From Meconema thalassinum (Eukaryota > Arthropoda > Insecta > Orthoptera > Tettigoniidae): a stretch of DNA of 64,000 nucleotides. This document shows positions 23,367-31,038 of the stretch, piece by piece. Within the stretch, counting starts at the first letter, position 1. Each line of letters opens with the position of its first letter. The notes under the pieces were generated by a model. It had not been told where the DNA came from, did no database searches, and saw only the letters and a list, made by a program, of their open reading frames with translations. The translations under genes were made by a program, and so were the position numbers. Location: the NCBI GenBank assembly GCA_946902985.2, contig OX336391.1, positions 195,178,289 to 195,242,288 on the forward strand. Reading direction: 5' to 3'.

Positions 23367-24044
23367 TTAAATAGCAATAAAATGATCAAACCCTAAGCGA
23401 TACCGTCCTTGGTTGAGGTCACGTTGTTTGTCAATCACAAAACAGGCATGACGTTGAGTGTTCCAGCACATAGCACACAATTCTGTAAACATTTGAAAGG
23501 TCATATCCGGATTCACATGTTCATTATAAATGTGACGACTGTTCCTTTCGTCCTGGCGACATAAAACAATGACATTGGCATTGTCACGAATCAACTGTTT
23601 GGCCTTTTTTGAATACGTTTGTCCAAGATAGAAGCAATCGATATGTTTGTGACGACGCATGCTGAAATAGCTTTGAATGATACCTTGACGTTCAGTGGAT
23701 ACATCATCGAAAATCATGAGTGAATCGGGCTTTACCTCATCCGGTGAAATCACATTTTCTTGCATGAAAAATGTGAAATAACCCATATTTTCTTTTTGTA
23801 ATCCAGACATGACTTGATCCAGAAACACGTAGAGGGGTTGGTAGAGAGATTTTGCAAAAATATAAATATTTTGAAACCGCAGACCATTGGGCGCTGTGAT
23901 AAGCGTTAGCAAAAGATTGGTCTTTCCACAGCCGGAAGGTCCCACAATGATGCAGCGAATGCAAGATGGAAACAGTGAACCATGGCGTTGTTCACGTGAT
24001 GTGGGACAGAGAAGGGAAACCATGTCCCCCACGGGAAATGACAC
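23367..24044 (-). CDS. FtsK/HerA-type genome-packaging ATPase (A32-like), intact
   Basis: The 225-residue protein would translocate DNA into capsids. Walker A is G35-P-S-G-C-G-K-T and Walker B is L-M-I-F-D-D ending at residues 113-114. A helical region with 'Y-F-S-M-R-R-H' and 'Y-L-G-Q-T-Y' (around residues 126-143) resembles the sensor/arginine region of poxvirus A32 and adenovirus IVa2-like ATPases. The size matches the Polinton family. It is the one core gene with no stop or frameshift. The start at 24044 is the first Met and faces the rightward genes across a 114-bp spacer. The second ORF at 23737-23964 is an antisense-frame shadow. Confidence 0.92.
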   Translation of the reverse strand: MSFPVGDMVSLLCPTSREQRHGSLFPSCIRCIIVGPSGCGKTNLLLTLITAPNGLRFQNIYIFAKSLYQPLYVFLDQVMSGLQKENMGYFTFFMQENVISPDEVKPDSLMIFDDVSTERQGIIQSYFSMRRHKHIDCFYLGQTYSKKAKQLIRDNANVIVLCRQDERNSRHIYNEHVNPDMTFQMFTELCAMCWNTQRHACFVIDKQRDLNQGRYRLGFDHFIAI

Positions 24045-24158
24045 CTTGCTGCTTAATAATCTTCATATCAACTAAGGCTTAGCCAGGCTAGCTGGCTGTC
24101 TATATACAGGACACCGAGCCTTGTCATAGAAACAGTAGACTCGTACTACAGGTTCACG
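24045..24158. promoter_or_regulatory. Divergent promoter region
   Basis: 114 bp separate the starts of the leftward ATPase and the rightward fibre-like gene. TATATA at 24101-24106 is a candidate TATA box for the rightward gene. Similar TATA-like boxes precede the minor capsid gene (25754-25760) and the BIR gene (27846-27853), which suggests separate promoters for the rightward genes. Inference only. Confidence 0.4.
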
Positions 24159-24876
24159 ATGGATGTCTTTGGACGTGCGTTGATGGCCAAAGCCAGGTCT
24201 GTTCCCATACATGATCCTAAACAAGAAACAGATCCTGCTAATAAGCACTATGTGGATAGGTCAGTAGTGCCACGCACAAAACAGGGAGATTATGACTTTA
24301 AGGGAAAGCGGTTAACCCATGTAAAACATCCTCAAGTGTCTACAGACGTTACTAAAAAAAGTATGTGGATAACAAAGTGTATGAATTTTATTACAAAGTG
24401 CCCCAGCTTACGGTTAATGGCTATAGCGCTAATCACCATCGGATTATTCACGTGGAAGACCCGCAAGACGAAGACGATGTCTGTACCAAGCGTTACGTGA
24501 CCTATGAAATGAAAAGGCTTTATAAATTTATCCCATCTGTATTTTTAGTGTATCTGACAAATGAAAAACCTGAGAATGAGAGAAACCATATACCGCTAGT
24601 CCTCGAGCAGCACTTGACCTATGTGCTTGCTTCAGGATTAAGCCACTATCGATTACACTATGAAGGAACCATTCACATCAAATACGCGATGCCTGATGAG
24701 AACCATTTACAAATACAGATAAAAGGTCATAGGATGTTGGTTCATAACCATGAATGGTCAATGCAGGTGAAGAATTATCCTTTCATCTCATGTTGACATG
24801 GGATGAAAAGCAAGCGGGAAAAACCATAAACGATTTCCCACCTTATGTGGAATTGGAATATACAGCCATGAAATAA
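24159..24876 (+). pseudogene. Putative fibre-like virion protein with repeated (T)K-x-Y-V-D motifs
   Basis: The start 'M-D-V-F-G-R' at 24159 is followed by 'A-N-K-H-Y-V-D-R', 'K-G-K-R-L-T-H-V', a second 'D-V-T-K-K' block and a third 'V-C-T-K-R-Y-V' block. Such spaced K-x-Y-V-(D) repeats are typical of phage and virus tail-fibre or adhesin shafts, so a trimeric attachment protein is plausible. The frame shifts at an A7 run (24354-24360) and again near 24785, with the likely end at 24876. The function is inferred from the repeats only; an internal scaffold is an alternative. Confidence 0.5.
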
Positions 24877-24935
24877 CAATCTGGCGTTAGTTGTGATTTA
24901 AACTTTCTTGTGAAAGCTTGTTGGTCATTATCATC

Positions 24936-25461
24936 ATGGTGAAACAAAGGTATGTGGTGAGAAAGACTAAAAAAAAGGACTTTGTCCTTGGCAAAGCCTG
25001 GGCTTAAGACATTCGTGGACAAGCAGTTGCGAAAGAAAAAAAGAAAAAATAATATATTGACCATGAGGAAAGCCTTTCGAGCAGCACAGAGACATGTTAT
25101 TCCAAATCGTCGGCGACAGGGTTCAAAACAAGGGCGAGTGATTCCCATCCCCAAACGAGCGGGATTTTTACCTGCATTATTTGCCGGTTTGGCTGCTCTG
25201 GGTTCACTTTTGGGTGGTGCCAGTGCAGTGGCGAAAACCATTAAAGCCGCGCAGCAGGGCAAGCAACAACTCAAAGAAAGTCAGCGACACAATGAAACGA
25301 AGGAAGCGATCGCTATGGGGGCTAGAAATGCCAATTTAAAGCCAGCCTTTTATCAACAAGGATTTGGGATTTCACCATTTCGAAATATTAAAAAAAAATC
25401 TTTTTACCTCAGCCATAGCAAGACATGCCCTGACGCATCAACAAGTGGAAAGCTATGCTAA
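24936..25461 (+). pseudogene. Small basic protein with hydrophobic segment (adenovirus pX/pVI-like)
   Basis: The likely start is ATG 24936, followed by a very basic N-terminus that shifts frame at an A8 run (24969-24976). The open part (24982-25461) has a basic arm rich in Arg/Lys, then a hydrophobic Gly/Ala-rich segment ('L-P-A-L-F-A-G-L-A-A-L-G-S-L-L-G-G', about residues 62-80) and a Lys/Gln-rich helix. Polintons and adenoviruses place a small membrane-active or core protein of this kind just before the protease and capsid genes. The end overlaps the protease start by about 100 bp and may be shifted. Homology is inferred from composition and position. Confidence 0.55.
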
Positions 25462-25807
25462 ACAACTAAAGCTTTCTTATTTTCGAGGTGTGTTTATGAG
25501 AAACCAATTACCTCTACGACCCTGGAAACAGGAATGTGCTGTTGTCAATTTGGATGATCACCGAGGACCAGGAACGCATTATGTTGCTTATGTCAAAGAG
25601 GGATCCATTGTATGGTACTTTGGCAGTTTTGGGAATTTGCCCCCGCCCATGGAACTAGTGACCTGTTTTGGAAACAGGATCAAGATATATTATAATGTGA
25701 AACGTGAGCAAACGTTTAACAGCCAACAGTGTGGACGTTTGTGTTTAATTTTTCTATATAAGACGCAGCATAAGCAAAAACGCCACCAGTATGTCGGCAG
25801 AAAGTAA
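25364..25807 (+). CDS. Adenain-like cysteine protease, catalytic acid replaced
   Basis: This would be the virion maturation protease. The conserved 'Y-F-R-G-V-F-M-R' block (residues 39-46), 'V-V-N-L-D' (60-64), 'G-T-H-Y-V-A-Y' with the catalytic His72, and 'Q-Q-C-G-R-L-C' with Gln122 and nucleophile Cys123 are all present. The motif normally reading D-S-F-G reads G-S-F-G (residue 87, codon GGC), so the third member of the triad is missing. The frame is open over 147 codons and the true C-terminus may be altered (ends 'Y-V-G-R-K' overlapping the next gene by 17 bp). The protein is probably inactive. Confidence 0.85.
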   Translation: MGFHHFEILKKNLFTSAIARHALTHQQVESYAKQLKLSYFRGVFMRNQLPLRPWKQECAVVNLDDHRGPGTHYVAYVKEGSIVWYFGSFGNLPPPMELVTCFGNRIKIYYNVKREQTFNSQQCGRLCLIFLYKTQHKQKRHQYVGRK

Positions 25808-26512
25808 AACGTTTACACTGCATGGACGTGAACCTGAAGTCAGCCTAGACTTGAACCCGCCTATCGAATTGAGTGAAAAACCCTATGGTTTAGGACTTGT
25901 TTCTCTTGAAACGTACAATCGAATATACAACATACGTGAAAATGTGAACAACAAGTTTTACTATGATGATTCTGTGCTCACCCTGAACTCTAGTGGATAC
26001 ACGATCGATGATATTTATGAACACATTTAAGTGGTGTTGATCAATGAATATGGTTTAAAGTCATTTCTCGATGGAACGCGCAAGTTTGAACTTGTAGGCA
26101 ATACCAACACTCATCGCTGCAGTATTTTCTCCACATTCAACATCGACTTTAAAACACACCCCGATTCCATTGGTCCATTACTAGGATTTAAACCACGTGT
26201 GTTGGAGCCCAACAAAAACATGATTCGGACCTTGAAATGAAATTCATTGAGGACCATCATGTGTCGGTGACGTGTAATAATATTAGCCAAGTGTACACCA
26301 ATCAAGAACCATCGCATTCGCTTTATGACTTTATTGTGACATCGCCCAATGGGTATATTATTCGTGAAAACCCTCCAGTGGTGCTTTTTCATTCTGTGGC
26401 TGTTGATAGTATTAGTAATATAACATTAAGACTGATCAATAGAGATCAACAACTCATTGATCTTGATTCTACCACACCAGTGACTTACAAGTTGGTGCTA
26501 AAGCCACTATGA
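25791..26512 (+). pseudogene. Minor capsid (penton-like) protein, broken
   Basis: The segment 25791-26030 contains 'P-P-I-E-L', 'G-L-V-S-L-E-T-Y-N' and 'N-N-K-F-Y-Y', and 26031-26240 contains 'S-I-G-P-L-L-G-F'. These are hallmark blocks of the Polinton minor capsid protein, a single jelly-roll that would sit at capsid vertices. An in-frame TAA (26028-26030) and a frameshift near 26235 split it into three parts; the last (26237-26512) is the C-terminal half. Combined length about 240 codons. A TATA-like box lies about 35 bp before the start. It precedes the major capsid gene, as in other Polintons. Confidence 0.8.
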
Positions 26513-26697
26513 AGTTTGTGTATAAAGCAACAACACCGTCTAGGAATGGTGTTAGTTGTTTGCCACGTGAATACACGTTAACATCTCAAGACAAGCAGAT
26601 TTTACAGCATTTGGGTTACCACGTCAACCCCCATGATGAATTCTATCCTAGAGGTAGCGAACCGCATCGAGGAGCAACCAGGAGTGGTAAGAATTGA
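26509..26697 (+). CDS. Small Polinton protein upstream of the major capsid gene
   Basis: A 62-codon frame starting ATG 26509, overlapping the end of the preceding gene by 4 bp (ATGA-type coupling). 'L-T-S-Q-D-K-Q-I-L-Q-H-L-G-Y' resembles a short protein with a 'L-T-x-x-D-x-x-F-L-x-x-L-G' pattern often found just before the major capsid gene in arthropod Polintons. The 3' part overlaps the capsid start in another frame and may be read-through. Function unknown. Confidence 0.5.
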   Translation: MKFVYKATTPSRNGVSCLPREYTLTSQDKQILQHLGYHVNPHDEFYPRGSEPHRGATRSGKN

Positions 26698-27850
26698 TCT
26701 CCATTCCTATCAAGCTCAAACACCTGGACTCAATAACAATGATGAAATTCAATTTTTTATCAACAACCAAGATATTTACACCCTACCGCATGAAAGTGTC
26801 ATTCAGATTGAAGGTAGGCACGCCAAAGCCGATGGCTCTACACCCACTACGTCCAAGTTGGCCAACCATGGTTTGGCCTTTCTGTTTTCTGAAGTACGTT
26901 ACGTGATTAACGATATCGTGGTGGATAGCACTCGAAATGTGGGCATTTCCAGTGTCATGAAACTATACCCCTCTTATAGTGAGGAAGAAGTTAAAACACT
27001 TTGCATGGCAGGTTGGTGCCCTGACTCGACCAATGACTGGATGGTACACACCGATGGGACCTTTGCCTGGATATTTATCTCTTAAACTGATTTTAGGCTT
27101 TGCCGAAGACCACCAACGCATTGAGGTCAACGCAAGGCAAGTGCTTTATCTGGTGAGAGACAGGAGTGATAATAATGCACTCAAGGGAGCCGACAATGCC
27201 CCCATGGATTCAAAAATTCAACTACAACGCTTGCTATGGAAAGTGCCCCATGTGACCCTTGACGATAGCAAAAAACTTGACATACTCAAAATGGTAAAGA
27301 GAGATGTGCCTCTACCCATGGAATTTAGAAGCTGGCACTCCATGAGTATCCGCTATTGCCAACCACCAACACACACAGTTGGTCTGTAAAAACAGCTCGC
27401 TATACAGAGAGACCTCTCTACCTGATCGTGGGTTTTCAAACGAATCGCAAGTATCAACAAACCAAAGATGCCACGCAATTTGATCACCTGCAATTGAGAA
27501 ATGCCCGTCTTTTCCTCAACGGAGCTGTGTTTCCCTATGAAGGACTGGATTTGGATTTTTCAAAAAATAAGTTTGGCCCCCTGTACGACTTGTTTTCTAC
27601 ATTTCGATGGTCGTATTATCAAAAAGAGAACGGCCCCATGCTGCTACCCCAAGCGTTTAAGACAAGAGCACCACTGATTGTCTTTGACTGTTCTTACCTG
27701 GAAGAGTCTGTCAAGCCATCCAATATTGACATTCGACTAGATTTTGAAACGCATGGCAATGTACCAGCCAATACGACGGCCTACTGTTTGATTATTCATC
27801 ACAAACAAGTCAACTATTATCCACTGTCCAACCAAGTGACGAGTGTATAA
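26633..27850 (+). pseudogene. Major capsid protein (double jelly-roll type), frameshifted
   Basis: Three overlapping frames (26633-27085, 26979-27389, 27356-27850) follow one ancestral protein of about 405 codons. The first has 'L-E-V-A-N-R', 'D-E-I-Q-F', 'Q-D-I-Y-T-L-P' and 'E-V-R-Y-V-I-N'; the second has 'L-I-L-G-F-A-E-D'; the third has 'Y-C-L-I-I-H-H'. These blocks are characteristic of the arthropod Polinton major capsid protein, which would form the icosahedral shell. Frameshifts fall near 27070 and 27365. It lies 15 bp upstream of the BIR gene. I am confident of the family; the fold assignment rests on known Polinton work. Confidence 0.82.
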
Positions 27851-27865
27851 ATAACAGGTCAACCC

Positions 27866-28417
27866 ATGTCAAGACGCTCAGCCATGTCTTGCTTTATAGC
27901 CTCAAGAGACGTCACATCCATGAATTTAAACTCTGAGAAACAACGTTTCAAGACTTTTGCCACGTGGCCGGTGCCTTTCATAAACCCTCAAACCTTGGCG
28001 GCCGCTGGATTCTACTATTTAAAAACAAGAGATGAAGTGAAATGTGCCTTTTGTCCCATCATCATAGACCATTGGCAGGAGGGCGATGAACCCATGCAGG
28101 AACATCAGCGCTGGTCACCCACCTGCCCCTACCTGTGCAGAATGGAAGTGGGAATTATACCCTGTCATTCAAGCTATCCCTCACTTGTGTCTCTAGGTAA
28201 TGAAAAAGCAAGTTACGATACGTGTGGACCGTATGGTGTCCATGGTGCTTCGGTGAGCAGCTCACCATCAAAAACGCCTAGTTTAGAGACATTGGAACAT
28301 CATCGGTTTTATGGACGTTACAAACACAAGAGACTATATTGTTGTATCAGTTGGTATCGTCCTTATCCCAAAATGACAAAAGCCTGTAACACGTGTTATG
28401 ATAATAAAATGATGTAA
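27866..28417 (+). CDS. BIR-domain (IAP-like) protein, apparently truncated
   Basis: Residues 27-90 form a baculoviral IAP repeat: an Arg/Phe start ('R-F-K-T-F-A-T-W-P'), 'L-A-A-A-G-F-Y-Y', and zinc ligands C60-x2-C63-x16-H80-x6-C87, exactly the BIR spacing. IAPs block caspases or act as ubiquitin ligases; viral ones delay host cell death. Residues 120-155 ('D-T-C-G-P-Y-G-V', 'S-L-E-T-L') look like the linker before a second BIR. That repeat is absent, and the final 'C-N-T-C-Y-D-N-K-M-M' resembles the first Cys pair of an IAP RING finger, cut short by the stop. The frame itself is open. A TATA-like box (27846-27853) lies upstream. Function inferred. Confidence 0.85.
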   Translation: MSRRSAMSCFIASRDVTSMNLNSEKQRFKTFATWPVPFINPQTLAAAGFYYLKTRDEVKCAFCPIIIDHWQEGDEPMQEHQRWSPTCPYLCRMEVGIIPCHSSYPSLVSLGNEKASYDTCGPYGVHGASVSSSPSKTPSLETLEHHRFYGRYKHKRLYCCISWYRPYPKMTKACNTCYDNKMM

Positions 28418-28538
28418 TTCTTAAATTCTTATTTTTGCATGTCCCCCTGTCCTACCCTAACCTCAATTTGAAACTAGCATGGTAGGTAAGTCCATGTCAT
28501 GATCACACCTTAGTCATTGATCGTCAGTCAGTCGTCAG
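28418..28538. other. Short spacer
   Basis: AT-rich spacer between the BIR gene and the next rightward gene. No certain promoter. Confidence 0.4.
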
Positions 28539-29117
28539 TTGAACTTGGTCCAGGCAAGCGTCAACATGTTGCGCACACTCATGGTGGATTGCCAAGGGTT
28601 TAAAATTGGTGACAACAAATTTATATTTAAACAAGTGGCCATTATCGATTGTACCACGTTTTGGATATCGCAAGATACGCATTTGCTATTTAAATCACCC
28701 CATGCTTTTTATTTGTTGTGTGAAAAAGACCGTAAACAAACCCAGTGGATTGAAAATCATAGGCAACTATACTGGAATCAGGGAACCATTTCCTATAAAT
28801 TTTTGGACGTGGTCGTGAAAGCACACTTGTCCTCGGCCAATGTGGTATTTGTGAAAGGTAATGAAAAACGTCAATGGTTGCAACCATTTTTGGTGTCTTA
28901 CTGTCAATGCATCGACCTCATGGAGTTGGGCTGCCCCTCCCTGCAAACGCTCATGGATACTTGTTCCTGTGGCAACATTACCCATACAGCCCTATCACAT
29001 GCGTGGCATCTATTTCATTGGTTAACCACCCATGCCTGCTGGGAGTTGTTGAACAAAATTATAACTCAAGATTTACCTGTGAATGACGCCAGTGAGATTT
29101 CTACAAGCAACGTGTAA
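28539..29117 (+). CDS. Conserved Polinton protein of unknown function, open
   Basis: A 192-codon open frame (the start may be ATG 28566, just downstream). Blocks such as 'F-I-F-K-Q-V-A-I-I-D', 'V-F-V-K-G-N-E-K-R-Q-W-L' and 'D-L-M-E-L-G-C-P-S-L' match a protein I recall as common in arthropod Polintons and adintovirus-like elements. The alternation of hydrophobic strands and the 'V-F-V-K-G' turn are compatible with an RNase H-like fold, but no complete acidic active site is visible. It lies between the BIR and PLA2 regions with the same orientation. Function not assigned. Confidence 0.65.
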   Translation: MNLVQASVNMLRTLMVDCQGFKIGDNKFIFKQVAIIDCTTFWISQDTHLLFKSPHAFYLLCEKDRKQTQWIENHRQLYWNQGTISYKFLDVVVKAHLSSANVVFVKGNEKRQWLQPFLVSYCQCIDLMELGCPSLQTLMDTCSCGNITHTALSHAWHLFHWLTTHACWELLNKIITQDLPVNDASEISTSNV

Positions 29118-29138
29118 ACATCTACAGCACGTGATACC

Positions 29139-29602
29139 ATGGAGAAAGGCAATGCTACGGACAAAGCCATCGGCAAGTTCTTTGTGTGCAAAAAGAAACT
29201 AGACAGTTTTACCAAAGAGGAACTATTGGCGCTGCCCAAGTCGTTCATTTATTATGTGGCCGCCAACGTGATCAAAAAATCTGGCAACATGTACCAAAAT
29301 CATGGACTCAAGACCCTGTGTTGAGTGAATTGCAACCCTGTACGGATTACGATCACCATAAGCAAGTGGCCATGGCAAAAATACCGTCTATGCGTCAGTG
29401 TGCGACTTGCCAGCTAGTGAAACTGTATCACTGTCATAAAAGTCCGTCTAAAGACTTTGTTGAATCATTCCAAGGGTGTCATGGCGTGAAAAAGCAACAA
29501 CAACAAACACAAACATCGTCCACAGAAGAGGAGGAGGACCAAACCTTTTTACCATCAATGGAAAAGGATATGCCAGACCTGTACTCGCAATGGCGTCATT
29601 GA
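29139..29602 (+). pseudogene. Small unknown Polinton protein, frameshifted
   Basis: The ATG at 29139 opens a 61-codon frame that ends at 29324. A second frame (29186-29602) carries on with 'C-A-T-C-Q' (a possible Cys pair), a Gln-rich run and an acidic patch. The switch lies in the overlap 29186-29324. I cannot name the family. The 3' end abuts the PLA2 gene and may encode the N-terminal part of that protein, as in parvovirus-like fusions. Confidence 0.45.
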
Positions 29603-29606
29603 CAAA

Positions 29607-29855
29607 GTGATTCAATACTTACCTTTTGAAATCCATCTTCCAGGTTATCGTTTTTGCGGCCCTGGAACTCGTCTCGAAAAACGTTTACCACGTGGTGAAG
29701 TACCCATTAATCTTTTGGATCAAGCATGCAAGGAACATGACCTTTCTTATCGCCATTGTCATCCTGGTTTAAGACATGTGGCAGATAAATTGTTATTCAA
29801 GAAACTAAACAACGTTTCACATCCAGTGATGCCTCAGTGGGTGAAAGGATGGTAG
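29607..29855 (+). CDS. Phospholipase A2 domain protein (parvovirus-type)
   Basis: Residues 7-20 ('F-E-I-H-L-P-G-Y-R-F-C-G-P-G') contain the calcium-binding loop and residues 38-48 ('L-D-Q-A-C-K-E-H-D-L-S-Y') the catalytic His44-Asp45 pair. This is the compact PLA2 of parvovirus VP1 and of Polintons/adintoviruses, which cleaves membrane phospholipids, in parvoviruses to leave the endosome. The frame has no ATG here: GTG 29607 is only the first possible start in the open segment, and the reading frame continues upstream to at least 29568, so the domain was probably part of a longer protein. The C-terminus after 'K-L-L-F-K-K-L-N-N' looks truncated. It is the last rightward gene. Confidence 0.85.
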   Translation: MIQYLPFEIHLPGYRFCGPGTRLEKRLPRGEVPINLLDQACKEHDLSYRHCHPGLRHVADKLLFKKLNNVSHPVMPQWVKGW

Positions 29856-31038
29856 CCCTGATTGTCATGAGTGCTATGAAAGGAAAGTTGATGATGCATG
29901 GACATAAACATTGAGGAATTGAGGAGTGAGGAATTGGGATTTGTTTGTATTCTATTTTCCTTTTGTCAATTCACTATGACTATGAAATAAAAACAAAGGT
30001 TTACCAGAGCACGATGTTTTGTTATTTTTAATTTTAAGATATCATGATGTTGATTGGCTTATGTTTCATTTTACATATTTCACACATGATGAATTCACAC
30101 ACTGTCATTTGCCAATTTGCAATTTACAGATTTTAAAAAAGTTCGTTTCAAGTTTTGCGTTTTTGATGATATGGATTTTTCTAGTTTGTTGATGACACTT
30201 TTTAAACAATGACCGTTTGAAGTTTTTTGAATTTTCATATTTTACACATGGCCATTTCCAGTTTTTAAAAATGTCCGTTTTATGTTTTGCGTTTTTGGTG
30301 AAATGGAAACATGGATTTTCCATTTTGCTGTTTTCACATTTTTCCATTTGGTGTATGTCGAAAGTTGAGATTTGACAATGATGTTGATGCAAGTGCTTGA
30401 CCATGGCGATGCTGCAATGTGTTTACGGGATTGCAGAAACGTCGAGGTCTACGACTACTGCAGGTAAGACTGTTTTTTACAAAAATAATGTATTTTGACT
30501 ACCACATTTCAATGAAAAAACTAAACTATTGAAAACAAAATGAGTATATAAGTGACCATTTACCCCCTCCCACCTACCCTACATCACCGTGTTTGCTCAG
30601 GTCATACACACCAGCTTTCTCTCTCTACGCATACATTCACACCTGTCTTTGGGAACAAACACAACAACTTTATTTATTCCCAAAAGCACATTCTCGACAT
30701 GCACACTCATCCCAAAAGAACTTTTTAGTTTACCATTTTTAATTTACATAACAAAAAATTATTAAATACTAGTTATTAACGTTACTAAAAAAATACTATT
30801 ACTCATTAAATATTTACAAAAAAAACTACAACTTTGTACAGCTTTGAAAGAATCAATCTATTTACCAGTCATTTTTTTAAAAAAAGGTTGCATAGAACTT
30901 TTTTTAAGAGCAAAAGGTCCAAGTGGGTTGCCACTATTTACAAAATCTACTATTTACAATGGCAGAAACCAATATTTACCAAATACTAAATCTACAAGTT
31001 ACATAAAGCTATGTCACATAAACGATTAAACAGTGAAA
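29856..31038. other. Convergent intergenic region of the Polinton
   Basis: The rightward PLA2 gene and the leftward polymerase converge here. AATAAA at 29986-29991 is a candidate polyadenylation signal for the rightward transcripts. The region 30090-30400 is made of diverged copies of a Phe/Lys-biased word ('cattttgcgtttttgatga' type) and gives a Lys/Asn-rich antisense frame that I do not accept as a gene. The region 30700-31030 is A-rich. Confidence 0.55.
29986..29991 (+). terminator. Candidate polyadenylation signal
   Basis: AATAAA lies 130 bp after the last rightward stop codon, with a GT-rich stretch ('gatgttttgttatttt') about 25 bp downstream. Confidence 0.45.

Noticed and set aside
24843..25274. 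143-codon minus-strand frame
   Set aside because: Antisense of the basic/hydrophobic virion protein gene; Cys/Pro-rich composition is a shadow effect.
30105..30404. Lys/Asn-rich 99-codon minus-strand frame in the Polinton
   Set aside because: Made of short degenerate repeats in an AT-rich convergent spacer. No homology to known Polinton genes.
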